From assembly GCF_020541265.1 (NCBI RefSeq), contig NZ_CP045925.1:1142214-1206213 (forward strand): a DNA stretch of 64,000 bases. Direction: 5' to 3'. This DNA comes from Profftia lariciata (GTDB lineage Bacteria; Pseudomonadota; Gammaproteobacteria; Enterobacterales; Enterobacteriaceae). A program made the translations under genes and the position numbers. The notes beneath the pieces are model-generated. The model was not told the DNA's origin. It did no database searches and worked only from the letters and a program-made list of their open reading frames with translations. Positions 23,572 to 34,574 of this stretch are shown here, one piece after another; positions within the stretch are counted from its first letter, which is position 1; each line of letters opens with the position of its first letter.

Positions 23572-25869
23572 ATCAATACACCTTTCAATATACATTGATA
23601 ATAATTTCAAAATCAATACAATAAATATATTATATAATAATATATTTTATAATAACTTGAAAAGTTTAGTATATGGTACATGTATATACTGTATATATTT
23701 TTATGTAAAAAATATATTTATTGATATATAAATATATAATATTTTAAAAGATAATCTTATGTTTTTATAATATATAAATATAATTTATTTTTTTATAAAT
23801 TTAATAATAATATTAATGTTTACTTAAAATATATAATTAAATTATTACTAATATAGTATAAATATTATATGATTTTATCAAATAAAATTATAACCATACT
23901 TATAGTATTTCACATACTGTAATATGTATGTTATTAAATTTGCTCTTTTAATAAATAAAATTATTGCTAATAATATCAATATATTTTTGATAGAAGATTA
24001 ATAAAATAAAATTTAATATTTTTATTTATATAATTATTCTATAAATTAATACTAATATATAAAAAATATTAATACAATCAATAGTACTTAAATATATTAA
24101 TATTATTTTATGATATAACATATTCTCTTTAAAAAATATAAATACAAAATATTACAATATTTTATATATAAAGTAATATATATAAAATATATTATTTTAA
24201 ATAATTTAGATAACATAAAATAATATTTGTTCTGTTGTTATTTTATTTAGTAAATATTTTTTTATATAAATAACTATATTATTATTTAGAATAATTACAA
24301 TTAATATTAACTAAGTTAATAAATATACTTAAAAAATAATTACCATTTTTAATGAAAATAGAAATTTTTTTAATTAACTTTATAATATTAAAAAAATAGT
24401 AATTTAATTCATATTCATTACTAATCATTTATTATTATTTACTTATTAAGTATATAGATATATGAAATAATTGTAAATTAAATTTATTTATATATTACTT
24501 TACTCTAGAAATATAAATATATATTAATTATATTAATAATATATATGATAAATATAAATAATTTACTATACTTAATATATTCATTATATTAATAAAAATT
24601 TTTTATAATTTATTTGATCAGAGTAAATACATATTCTTTGAATATAAAATACAACTAATTAAGCAGTTATTTAAGAGAATAAATGCATATCTTTTTATAT
24701 CAGAAACAATATTGTTTTTAAGTATAGTAATAACAATATAAAAAATATTTTGTTATTTTATATATACAAGATATTATCATAAATAATGATGATACTTATA
24801 TTTTATTTATAAGCAAGTATTTTGTTTACAATCAATTATTACAATAACTATGATGATATGTATCCATTAAAATAATTATTTAATAATATAATTAAAATAA
24901 ATTAATTTGTAATAACTATAGAAATAGAAAACAATAAAATATATTAATATTGAAATTTATGTTATGAAATTATCTAATTATATTGTACTATTCTTTATAT
25001 ATACACAATATTAAATATTAATAATATTTTTTTAAAAGTTAAAAAATATTATTATTTTCTCTTATTATAATGTTTAAACATTGTTATTAATACTTAATAA
25101 TATATGTTGTTATAATTTTTTTAAAAATTATATTTTTTTATATGAATTTAGATGATTAAGTAATTTATTATAACTAATAATCATTAATAATGTATAAAAT
25201 ATTTATACATTAAAAAATATTATAAAGAAAACATTTGTTATATTTTATGAAAAATAACATAACATAATATATAAATAATTAATTATCTATTACTGTAGTA
25301 ATAGATTCTATATAATATTTTAAAATAGATTAGTTAATTTATGTCATTAATATGAATTCATAAGACTTTAGCATACTATTTAGTAATTTTTACTGATGTG
25401 ATTATATCATATATTTTGATAATATAACAATGTAATATAATTAACTATTATCAGAAAATACTCAAATAAATATATATATTTGGCATTTTTATATATACTA
25501 TAAAAATTATTAATAATAATTTTATTAAAAATAAAATTATATTAGTAAGGCATTATAAATTATATTTATCAAGGCTATACTATGATATAATAACTTATTA
25601 TTGTAATATATCAAGATATTATTAATAATAAATAGTCATACATTATTATCTATAAAAATTAAAAATATAAATTTAGGTCTATTAATTTTTAGAAATAAAT
25701 TCTTATTGATATAAAAAAATTAATTATTTTAATTATTATAATCTTTTAAGTATTGAAATGTGTGGTTTAATTATTTCATTTATAATTATAATAAAATATA
25801 TTTTATACAAACATATACATGAGTATTTATTAAAAGTACACTAATACTATATTAGTATAAGCAGCTATT
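23572..25869. other. AT-rich gene desert
   Basis: Nothing readable between the rsmC start and the tRNA-Glu terminator. A 61-codon open frame at 23546-23731 overlaps the rsmC 5' end antisense and looks spurious. Confidence 0.55.
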
Positions 25870-25906
25870 GTAGTGTGTTATATCATGATTTTATATAGCA
25901 CATTAC
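25870..25906 (-). terminator. hairpin downstream of tRNA-Glu
   Basis: A 14-base-pair stem with two G-T pairs and a nine-base loop (arms 25870-25883 and 25893-25906), 60 bases beyond the tRNA-Glu 3' end. It contains more G/C than its surroundings, which argues for selection. Probable terminator. Confidence 0.55.
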
Positions 25907-25965
25907 ATGTTTAATTTTATATATAATCATGTACAATATTCATAAATAATATTTGTAATGCATAA

Positions 25966-26038
25966 TGTCCCCAAGGGGATTTGAACCCCTGTTACAGCCG
26001 TGAAAGGGCTGTGTCCTAGACCTCTAGACGATGGGGAC
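25966..26038 (-). tRNA. tRNA-Glu(UUC)
   Basis: A 73-base tRNA on the minus strand. GTCCCCA pairs with TGGGGAC in the acceptor stem; the anticodon loop CTTTCAC gives anticodon TTC; the T arm is AGGGGTTCAAATCCCCT. The CCA end is not encoded: after an A at the discriminator position the DNA reads TTATG, so a CCA-adding enzyme is required. In enterobacteria tRNA-Glu usually lies in rRNA operon spacers; here no 16S or 23S sequence flanks it, although a hemG fossil and trkH, genes that neighbour an rRNA operon in E. coli, lie just upstream. Confidence 0.97.
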
Positions 26039-26939
26039 ATAAAACTCTACAAATATATCAATACTATTGATATTTATTTTTTTAATAAATATTCATTAAG
26101 ATTTAATTAGTAAATAATATTATAGTTCTATTATTTTATTAATAGTATTTATGCTAATTCATACATATTTATGCTTAAAATAAATCAGTAATTATATTAT
26201 ATATAATTTTTTGTTATTAAATATTACATAAATTATATAAGCATAATAGTACTTTAAATATTTTTCGTACTCAATATAGTATATATTAATATATTTTATT
26301 GCATATAATGTTATTATTTTCATGTGTTACTTTTTTAAAAAATTTTGGTGATTATTTAATCAATGATTATTGTTATTAGTTATAGATAATATGTGTATTA
26401 TATTAATAATAACATTATTATGTAATGTTACTACTATATAATATGATATATGATAATTATCTAAAAATCAATATTAATATATCATTCTTAATTAATTTTT
26501 TTTAAATTTTAGAACTTATTTAAAAATTATAACGCACTACAATATAGAAAAATTATAACATAAAATAAGAATACACTTAAATATTAAGTTATTACTACAT
26601 ATTATTTGATAACAAAAATATTATTTTTGAATAACTGAAAAATATTTAATTAAGCTTAGTATTACAAAATACATAATATAATTGATTTATTTATGATCTA
26701 TATATAAGTATATAAATATATTAAGCATAAAATTTTTATAATTAATATTACATAAATATCTTAAATAATTTATTCTGAATATTATCAACAAAATTTTATA
26801 AAGTAATTATAGTATTAATATCTAAAATATTAATCTATTAAAAAATAAATAGTTATATGACTTGCGTTAACTTGCTTAGAATAAATTATTGATTTATTAA
26901 ATACATTTTTATAATATTTCAGATAATTATTAATATTAA
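26039..26939. other. AT-rich gap between tRNA-Glu and the hemG fossil
   Basis: About 900 bases without coding or RNA signal. It is too short to hold an in-place 16S gene plus leader, and no 16S motif is readable. Confidence 0.55.
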
Positions 26940-27490
26940 GTATAATGTTAATTAAATTAAAAAATTAGTTAAGTTAAATACTTAATATCTTACTAGTATG
27001 TATATTTTACTTTTTAGTAGTATTAGTTTTTCCATTAATTTATTTGACAATAAATAATATTTGCTGCTTATCTAACAAATGATAACGTGAATAATTTAGT
27101 ATTCTCTAAAAAAATTAATATCGTTGTAGATAGTAAGTATTAAGCCAAAGCATTATAAATCTATATTTTTTATCTATTAGTATTCTCTATTTTAGTTAAC
27201 GTAACGTAAAATTTACTTTAAATAATAAACTTAATATATTATTAAATTATTAATTGTGGTAATTATATAAATAATACTAACAATAAATATATACACAAAT
27301 ATCTTTATTTTCAATAAACTTATATGCATTTATTTACATAAAGATTATTTTATATAAAATAATATTGCACGTATAATATATAATAATTATTAGCTACTAT
27401 ATAAGAAATTATATCTTAATTTATCTATGATAATAAATATAGATTATTAATATTTACATGATTTATAATGTAAAATTATTTATTATAAAT
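26940..27490 (-). pseudogene. hemG: hemG fossil (protoporphyrinogen oxidase)
   Basis: Decayed hemG directly after trkH, as in E. coli. On the minus strand, 27105-27067 translates as RILNYSRYHLLDK, matching the family's GALRYPRYRWYDR, and the same frame continues through one stop to NGKTNTTKK near 27010-27040, matching GGETDTRKE. Distance from the trkH stop to this motif fits an in-place gene of family length (about 181 codons) starting some 12 bases after trkH. The limits given are estimates from that spacing. Frame changes and stops rule out a protein, so this oxidation step of haem synthesis must be lost or supplied by another enzyme. Confidence 0.8.
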
Positions 27491-27500
27491 TTTAATTAGT

Positions 27501-28952
27501 TTAGTTGCGCCAAAAAGTTGATGTAAATAATACTAATAAAGTAAATACTTCAAGTCGACCAAATAACATAGTTATCACTAATACCCATTTTGCTGTATGA
27601 TTAATTGTACTAAAATTATCGGCAACAATACCTAAACCAGGACCAAGATTATTTAATGTAGCAACTATTATAGTAAATGCAGAAAAATCATCTACACCAG
27701 TTGCTATAATAGTTAACATACTAATAACGAAAACTAATGCATAAGCAGAAAAAAATCCCCATACTGCTTCAAGAATACGTTCAGGTAAGGCTCGACTACC
27801 TAGTTTAATTGTATATACTGCATTAGGATGTACTAGACGTTTTAGCTCACGAGAACCTTGTAAAAACAATAGTAAAATACGAATTACTTTTAATCCTCCA
27901 CCAGTAGATCCTGCACAACCACCAATAAATGCAGAACATAATAAAAGAATAGGTAAAAATAATGGCCAATGAGCTATATTTACTGTAGTAAACCCTGCAG
28001 TAGTTATCATGGAAACTACCTGAAAACATGCATAATTTAACGTTTGTAATGTTGTTGGGTATATATTATACAACCATAGTATTAAAAAACATATAAATAT
28101 TAACGTAAATTGAATACCAATAAACATACGGAATTCTGGATCAAACCAATATACTTTTAAGCTGCGTCCACTTAAAAAAGCAAAGTGTAAACTAAAGTTG
28201 CAACCAGAAATAAGTAAGAAAAATATAATAATATTATTAATAGTTGAGCTTTTAAAATAACCTATATTAGCATCATGAGTTGAAAAACCACCAATAGCTA
28301 TAGTAGAAAAACTATGTGAGATCGCATCAAAGATATCCATTCCGGCAATCCATAATACCACAGCGCAAGATATCGTGAGTAATAAATATATAAACCAAAG
28401 TGTTTTTGCTGTTTCAGCGATTCTAGGTCTCATTTTATTATCTTTAAGAGGACCAGGCATTTCAGCGCGATAAAGTTGTAAACCTCCTACTCCTAAAATA
28501 GGTAAAATTGCTACAGCTAATACAATGATTCCCATACCACCTAACCATTGCAACATTTGTCTATAAAATAAAATAGCCTTAGGCAAGCTATCCAACCCTA
28601 TAAGGGTGGTTGCTCCTGTAGTAGTTAAACCAGAAAATGATTCAAAGCATGCATCTGTAATACTAAGATGGGGTCTTTCAGAAAATAAAAAAGGTAGTGC
28701 TCCTACGCCTCCTAAAACAGTCCACAACAAAACAACGATAAGAAAACCTTCACGAGGTTTTAAAATTTGTTTTTGTTGACGTTGCGGCCACCATAAGAAA
28801 ATGCCAATTATTAGCGCAACTAAAAATGTCTCAGTAAAAGCACGTCCTGCACCATCACGATAAATTAGCGCTACTATTCCAGGAATAATCATAGTTCCTG
28901 AAAATAAGATAACAAGTAAACCTACAATGCGAATAATAGCACGAAAATGCAT
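27501..28952 (-). CDS. trkH: Trk system potassium uptake protein TrkH
   Basis: Inner-membrane pore of the Trk K+ uptake system, normally gated by cytoplasmic TrkA. The 483 residues equal the E. coli length and similarity is very high throughout (MHFRAIIRIVGLLVILFSG start, LLVLFTSTFWRN end). The four pore loops with selectivity-filter glycines are visible: LTTTGATTL, IAIGGFSTHD, TTAGFTTV and LNNLGPGLG. The intramembrane loop region GGCAGSTGGGLKVIRILL is intact. An AAGGAA site precedes the ATG. hemG, its usual downstream partner, is a fossil; whether trkA survives elsewhere cannot be seen. It is among the best-conserved genes in the window, suggesting strong selection. Confidence 0.97.
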   Translation of the reverse strand: MHFRAIIRIVGLLVILFSGTMIIPGIVALIYRDGAGRAFTETFLVALIIGIFLWWPQRQQKQILKPREGFLIVVLLWTVLGGVGALPFLFSERPHLSITDACFESFSGLTTTGATTLIGLDSLPKAILFYRQMLQWLGGMGIIVLAVAILPILGVGGLQLYRAEMPGPLKDNKMRPRIAETAKTLWFIYLLLTISCAVVLWIAGMDIFDAISHSFSTIAIGGFSTHDANIGYFKSSTINNIIIFFLLISGCNFSLHFAFLSGRSLKVYWFDPEFRMFIGIQFTLIFICFLILWLYNIYPTTLQTLNYACFQVVSMITTAGFTTVNIAHWPLFLPILLLCSAFIGGCAGSTGGGLKVIRILLLFLQGSRELKRLVHPNAVYTIKLGSRALPERILEAVWGFFSAYALVFVISMLTIIATGVDDFSAFTIIVATLNNLGPGLGIVADNFSTINHTAKWVLVITMLFGRLEVFTLLVLFTSTFWRN

Positions 28953-29933
28953 TTAGGTGCGTTCCTTACTTATTAAGTAAACATAATATAAGTAAATAAT
29001 AATTAATTTATTATATCTATGTATAATAACTCATATATACAATTTTATAGCTATTTATAGTACTAATATTACATTACTAATTTTTAAAGAAAACAGTATA
29101 TAGTTACTTTACTCAATACACAATTTTATCTTTTATAAATCAATAAATATTATGTTGACTATTTGTATCAAAATAATATTTTATATTCATATAAGTATAA
29201 CTTTCTATATAGAATTAATATATTTTTTATATGTTTTATTATTTAATTAATAATAAATTAAATATTAATTGTATATGTAAAAATCATTAAATGATATATT
29301 AACTTTTAGTAAGTTTATAATAAATATACTACATATAAATATAATAATATTTTCTGTAGTTCAAAAAATGTTTCTCATAAGTAATTGTAAATAAAACAAT
29401 TATAATCAATATTTATATAAAATCTAAATATTTTAAATATATTACTCCATACAATATATTAAATATATTTTAGTTAATTATTACTATTTATATTAGATAA
29501 TAAAATTCTATTTCAGGTATTCTGTCATTATAATGTTATCAACATATTTAATTAATACTGAAATAAATATATAAATTATTTTTAGTATTTTATAATATTT
29601 AATATATTAGCTGTATTTTTTCAATAAAATAACAAGATATATTGTTATAGAGTATATTATTTAAATTTAAAAAATTTAAGATCATTATAATAAAGATATT
29701 ATTATTTTTCTAAATTTGATTATCAATATTTAATTAATATTACTTTGTTAATAATTATAAATATTTTTTATCTTAATAAAATATTATATTATTAAGTACT
29801 GCAAATAAAGAATTTTTTAAGAAAACATTAAAACCATCAAGAATATTAATATCATTTATATTACAGAAGAAAATACATATTAAGAAATATCATAATTATA
29901 TTAATAATTTATATTACTTTATTAAAATATAAC
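28953..29933. other. AT-rich gene desert upstream of trkH
   Basis: No coding frame or readable relic. yigZ and pepQ would precede trkH in E. coli; neither can be read here. Confidence 0.55.
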
Positions 29934-29970
29934 TTAATATTATATATTAAGTTATATTTTTTCTTAAAAA
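29934..29970 (-). terminator. 17-bp hairpin, probable terminator
   Basis: AAAATATAACTTAATAT, loop TAT, and the exact complement, giving a 17-base-pair stem with one G-C pair, with an A-tract before it and T-tract after it. It lies 362 bases past the tusE stop on the minus strand, so it could end the tusE transcript or that of a lost gene between. Confidence 0.55.
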
Positions 29971-30332
29971 GAATATATTATATCAAAAAAGAAAAAATTA
30001 ATAATAACAAATTATAATAATTATTAATAACTTATTATTATTTAGAATAATAAAAAACAAAAAAAGAATTATCTAATATATCAGATGTATCATAAAAAAT
30101 AAAATATATAATTTATATGACAAATAATATATTTCTTGTTCTTTCTTAGAGAGATGCATCTATTTTGGATATAAGCAGATAATAAAATAGTTAATTAATC
30201 ATTTCTTTTTAAGTTAGTAAGTACAATATCATTATATGATAGAATATAATATTAACATAATATATTTATACTATATATGAAAATTTATATTTTATTAAAA
30301 ATAATTAGATAAAAATTTTATTAAAAAATGTA
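29971..30332. other. AT-rich gap downstream of tusE
   Basis: Nothing readable apart from the hairpin at its lower end. Confidence 0.5.
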
Positions 30333-30665
30333 TTAAATGCAATGTATTGGTTTTGGTAAACCTGCAAGCTTAGTTGCTTGTTGTGCTGGTCCCTTAGGAA
30401 ATAAACAATAAAGATAATTACTGTTAATATATTCTATACCATATTTTTTATTCATCTCGCTTATTAATATACGAATAGCTGGTGTAATATTAAATTCTAA
30501 ATAAAAAGTACGTATAAATCTTATTACATTCCAATGTGCTTGACTAAGATTAAGGCATTCTTTTTTAGCTAATAATGGAACTAAATCTTCACTCCAATCA
30601 TCAATATTTAATAAATAACCTTGTACATCCGTTGCTATACGACGACCCGTCAATTTTAATATCAT
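30333..30665 (-). CDS. tusE: tRNA 2-thiouridine synthesis sulfur carrier TusE
   Basis: DsrC-family sulfur carrier that passes persulfide sulfur from TusBCD to MnmA for 2-thiouridine at wobble position 34 of tRNA-Glu, -Gln and -Lys. The 110 residues match family length. The conserved core HWNVIRFIRTFYLEFNITPAIR and YLYCLFPKGPAQQATKLAGL are present, and the C-terminus ends PKPIHCI, retaining the penultimate cysteine that carries sulfur. The first residues (MILKLTGRRIATDVQGYLL) align with the family start. It stands alone. Its presence with IscS and tRNA-Glu(UUC) in the same window implies that the thiolation pathway still works, provided tusA, tusBCD and mnmA exist elsewhere. Confidence 0.95.
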   Translation of the reverse strand: MILKLTGRRIATDVQGYLLNIDDWSEDLVPLLAKKECLNLSQAHWNVIRFIRTFYLEFNITPAIRILISEMNKKYGIEYINSNYLYCLFPKGPAQQATKLAGLPKPIHCI

Positions 30666-32266
30666 AAATAATCTTCTTTGTTAGATATAAAAAATATTTT
30701 GTTTATCTTTATTATAATAAAAAAATAATAAGATATAATGATTATAATTAATTATTTTATCACATAAATTATATATTACAAAAAATAATTTTAATATACC
30801 TCATTAATCAAATCAATAATATTGATATATTAATCATACATTACATGTATTAAAAAATATTTTTTTGATAAAAAATTATATTTTATGATTTTTATACATA
30901 ACAATCATCGTATTATTTAATATTGATATGTACTATAATAATAGTATTGTACTATGATTAAATTCATAATACTCAAGAAGTTTTTAAAATTATAATAATT
31001 TTATAAGATAGCTAACAATATTAATATTATCTTAGAAACTCTAATAATATTATATTATTATGATAATATAAAGAAAAGAGTAATAAGTATACTAATATTA
31101 TTAAAGTTTTTATAAAAATAACTTTATTATTTACATTGTTTGTATTATACAGTACAGATAATAATACATTATGTTAACTATCTTGAAATGTATTGTTTTA
31201 AATTAATGTTATTTTAATAATATTTTTGTTAGTTATAATTTTTACTTAATAATAATGCTACATAAATTCTTAATAATAGCAGTATTATATAAATATAATG
31301 TTATTATGATAATAATAAATATTATTAAGAATATAAAAAACAAATAATAACTTCTTATTAGAATATTAATATTTACACTATAATTAATTTTATTTTTAAA
31401 AATAGTTAATCTATCTAATAGATTATTATAGATATAAAATATTATATATATTAATTATTTTTAATTTTATGTTAATTTTTACAAAATTATTGATAAATCA
31501 ATAATATATTAAATACTAATGCATTATATTCACTATATGTAATATTCTTATTATTGTTTGATATATATAACAATTATTTATATAATAATCATTATATATT
31601 ACTAAGAGTAATATATTAATTTCTATAACATATAGTTATATTATATTCAATAATATTTTCTTAAAAATTTTATTTATTTAATAATAGATTTTTAATACAT
31701 AAAATATTTTTTTTACATATAGAAAAATAATGCAAAGAAATTCATAATAAAATATTTATTATATTATTAATTATTTAAGCAATGATTTCTATTAATTTAA
31801 TTGTAAATTATTTATACTATTAAATAGTATAAATATAGATATGCATAAATTATATAAATAATATAATAATAATATATTAATATTACATAATATATTGCAA
31901 TACTTTTTAAGTAGATATACAACAATATAATTGTATATTTTATTAAGTTTAGTAATGTACTATTTTACTAAACTTAAATAATAGTAAAATTTTAAAAAAT
32001 TATTTTTAATATAGAATTAATAAAAATAACATTTAAAGTATTGAATATCATTACTTACATTCAACTAATTATTTTATAAAAATTTAAAAAATTAATAATA
32101 AGAATATAATAATCTTCTAATATAGAATATATTTTAATGTATCATTAAGTATATTATTTTATTAAATAATTTATTGTACAATTTTAATTTTTTATAATTA
32201 ATAACATCATTATATAGAATATAATAATTTATTTAAATATTATTTTATTCTTTTATTAAATCATGA
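30666..32266. other. AT-rich gene desert between fabB and tusE
   Basis: No gene or relic readable. One hairpin at 31943-31977 is listed separately. Confidence 0.55.
31943..31977 (-). terminator. 13-bp hairpin downstream of fabB
   Basis: TTAAGTTTAGTAA and its exact complement with a nine-base loop, about 310 bases past the fabB stop on the minus strand. Possible terminator for fabB or for a lost gene. Confidence 0.4.
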
Positions 32267-32290
32267 AATTATAATATTAATATTATAATT
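32267..32290. repeat. 24-base perfect palindrome at the fabB stop
   Basis: AATTATAATATT followed directly by its complement; two bases of the fabB stop codon are included. It is A/T only with no fixed loop. It may form a weak terminator hairpin. Confidence 0.35.
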
Positions 32291-33506
32291 AATCATTGCT
32301 TAATTTTTTCATTAATAAACTAACATTAGTACCTCCAAAACCAAAACTATTTGACATTACAGTACTCATATTACATAACGTTGTTTTAGTAAAAATATTC
32401 ATACCATGCGCCTGTTTGTCAAGCTCTTCAATATTAATACTTGGAGCTATAAAGCCATGCTCTAACATTAGTAATGTATAAATCACTTCATGGACTCCAG
32501 CAGCACCTAAAGCATGACCAGTCATTGCTTTCGTCGCAGAAATTGCTGGAGTATTTGTACCAAAAACTGCACGTATTGCACCTAATTCTTTTATATCACC
32601 TATTGGAGTAGACGTACCATGAACATTTAAATAATCAATTTGGGTATCTATATTTTTCATAGCCATACGCATGCAACGAGCAGCTCCTTCACCAGAAGGT
32701 ACGACCATGTCGTAACCATCAGAAGTAGCGCCATAACCAACTATTTCAGCATATATATGTGCACCACGTTTTAAAGCATGCTCTAATTCTTCAACAACCA
32801 CGATTCCGCCTCCTCCTGATATAACGAAACCATCTCTTTTAGTATCATACGTACGTGATGCTTTTTCTGGAGTAGCATTATAATGAGTAGACAATGCTCC
32901 CATTGCATCAAATTCACAAGCAAGCTCCCAGCATAATTCTTCACCACCACCCGCAAAAATAATATCTTGCTTACATAATTGAATAATTTCTGCTGCGTTA
33001 CCAATACAGTGAGCAGAGGTAGCACAGGCAGAACTAATAGAATAATTAACACCACGAATTTTAAACGGAGTTGCTAAACATGCTGATACTCCAGAACCCA
33101 TTGCCTTTGTAACCATATACGGACCTACACTACGAAGACCACGTGCACGCATACTATTTGCACCAGCAACTTGATTACGTGGAGATCCACCTCCAGACCC
33201 AACTATTAGACCAGTTCTATCATTAGAGATCATATTATATTTTAAAGAAGAGTCTTTAATGGCCTCTTGCATAGAGAGATAAGCATAAATAGAGGCATCA
33301 CTCATAAAACGCATGATTTTACGATCAATCATACCAGTAGTGTCTAAAGCAATGTTACCCCATACTTGGCTACGCATACCAATCTCTTGCAGTTCAGGTG
33401 CAAAAATAATACCAGAACGTCCTTTTTTTAAAGAAGATAAAACTTCCTGTGTATTATTTCCAATACTAGAAATAACGCCTAAACCAGTAATTACTGCACG
33501 TTTCAT
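32289..33506 (-). CDS. fabB: 3-oxoacyl-ACP synthase I
   Basis: Beta-ketoacyl-ACP synthase I, which condenses malonyl-ACP with acyl-ACP in fatty-acid elongation and is needed for unsaturated chains. The 405 residues are one shorter than in E. coli. The catalytic triad is visible: Cys in SISSACATSAHCIG (near 163), His in NVHGTSTPIGD (near 298) and His in MTGHALGAAGV (near 333), plus the C-terminal SNSFGFGGTNVSLL. The start MKRAVITGLGVISSIGNN follows a GAGG-type site. It is isolated; its neighbours in other enterobacteria are not seen. FadR or FabR operators could not be recognised upstream with confidence. Confidence 0.97.
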   Translation of the reverse strand: MKRAVITGLGVISSIGNNTQEVLSSLKKGRSGIIFAPELQEIGMRSQVWGNIALDTTGMIDRKIMRFMSDASIYAYLSMQEAIKDSSLKYNMISNDRTGLIVGSGGGSPRNQVAGANSMRARGLRSVGPYMVTKAMGSGVSACLATPFKIRGVNYSISSACATSAHCIGNAAEIIQLCKQDIIFAGGGEELCWELACEFDAMGALSTHYNATPEKASRTYDTKRDGFVISGGGGIVVVEELEHALKRGAHIYAEIVGYGATSDGYDMVVPSGEGAARCMRMAMKNIDTQIDYLNVHGTSTPIGDIKELGAIRAVFGTNTPAISATKAMTGHALGAAGVHEVIYTLLMLEHGFIAPSINIEELDKQAHGMNIFTKTTLCNMSTVMSNSFGFGGTNVSLLMKKLSND

Positions 33507-34313
33507 ACCTTACCTCTTATTTACCACACAGATAATTGTTTATTAGAGTTTTGAAACGTACTGTAACGTATACTTATATACTGAGCAAGCTCGATCAAAT
33601 TTGCTATAAAAATAAAAAGATATTTTTGCGGTATTTTATTATAACTCATAAAGATTCTTTATATTTGCCAAGTTAATGTATTGTAATGCATTTTAGTATA
33701 TTAAACAAAGATATTTGTATACTAACATTACGAGCATAAAATGTATTAGTGCTAAATGTAATTACTTTTATTTATTAAAGAAAATGTTTACAATTAAATA
33801 AATTAATATTTTTTATTTTAATAAATAAGCAAACACAATTTTAATTATATATATCATTATATGATTTATCTTTATTAAACATTTTTAAGCAAGAATTGAT
33901 CTAGTAGTTTTGTGGAAAAAATATTAATAATGACATAAATAAAAAGTGTTCTAAAATACTATTAATCAATAATAATTAATTCATTTATCTATTAAGTAAT
34001 GTCTAAGTATTCCAAATCAACAATTTTTAATAAAATTATTTTTTATAAAATATTTATTGATAGAAATTATTTCAGTACTTTATAATTAAAGTATATAATA
34101 AAACTATAAATATTTTATTATTTTATTTATATAAGAAATTTTATAGAAAATATATACAATATATTTACTTGGTTATACAAAATTCATGCATATTAATAAA
34201 TTAAAATTATAATTATTAATTAATATTTATTATATTTTTAAAACTATTATATTGATTGCCGATAGAAAATACTGGTATATTATAATTTATATTTTGTATT
34301 TAAATAATTATTA
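33507..34313. other. gap between fabB and rpsT
   Basis: The first 200 bases upstream of fabB are clearly less AT-rich than most deserts and probably hold its promoter region or a relic; an imperfect repeat GTATA-N4-TATAC lies near 33570. Nothing can be named. Confidence 0.5.
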
Positions 34314-34574
34314 CTACATTTTCTTGATATGCGCTATTAAATTTGCTTTATGTCGTGCGGCTTTATTTTTATGAATTAATCCTTTGCAGGCATGACGATC
34401 TATAATAGGTTGCATGTTATTAAATGCATTTTGTGCAGCAATTTTATCACCAGTGGCAATTGCTTCATATACTTTTTTAAGAAAAGTGCGTATCATAGAG
34501 CGACGACTAACATTATGTTTGCGACGTTTTTCAGATTGTACAGCACGTTTCTTAGCTGAATTAATATTAGCCAA
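34314..34574 (-). CDS. rpsT: 30S ribosomal protein S20
   Basis: Primary 16S-binding protein of the small subunit body. The 86 residues are one shorter than in E. coli; the basic helical sequence NINSAKKRAVQSEKRRKHN, the RRSMIRTFLKKVYEAI segment and KGLIHKNKAARHKANL are typical. The start codon is TTG (34574-34572), preceded by AAAGGAG at good spacing. E. coli rpsT also starts with UUG and is repressed by its own product, so the rare start is probably ancestral and may be part of the control. The gene stands alone; no partner gene is visible. Confidence 0.97.
   Translation of the reverse strand: MANINSAKKRAVQSEKRRKHNVSRRSMIRTFLKKVYEAIATGDKIAAQNAFNNMQPIIDRHACKGLIHKNKAARHKANLIAHIKKM

Noticed and set aside
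23546..23731. 61-codon plus-strand open frame beside rsmC
   Set aside because: It starts inside rsmC antisense and consists of Ile/Asn/Tyr-rich AT sequence; no ribosome site.
32783..33055. 90-codon minus-strand open frame inside fabB
   Set aside because: Alternative frame of fabB; no homology recognised.
33313..33546. 77-codon plus-strand open frame over the fabB 5' end
   Set aside because: Antisense shadow of a strongly conserved gene.
33540..33620. FabR or FadR operator upstream of fabB
   Set aside because: Only a weak GTATA-N4-TATAC repeat is present; it does not match the known operators well enough.
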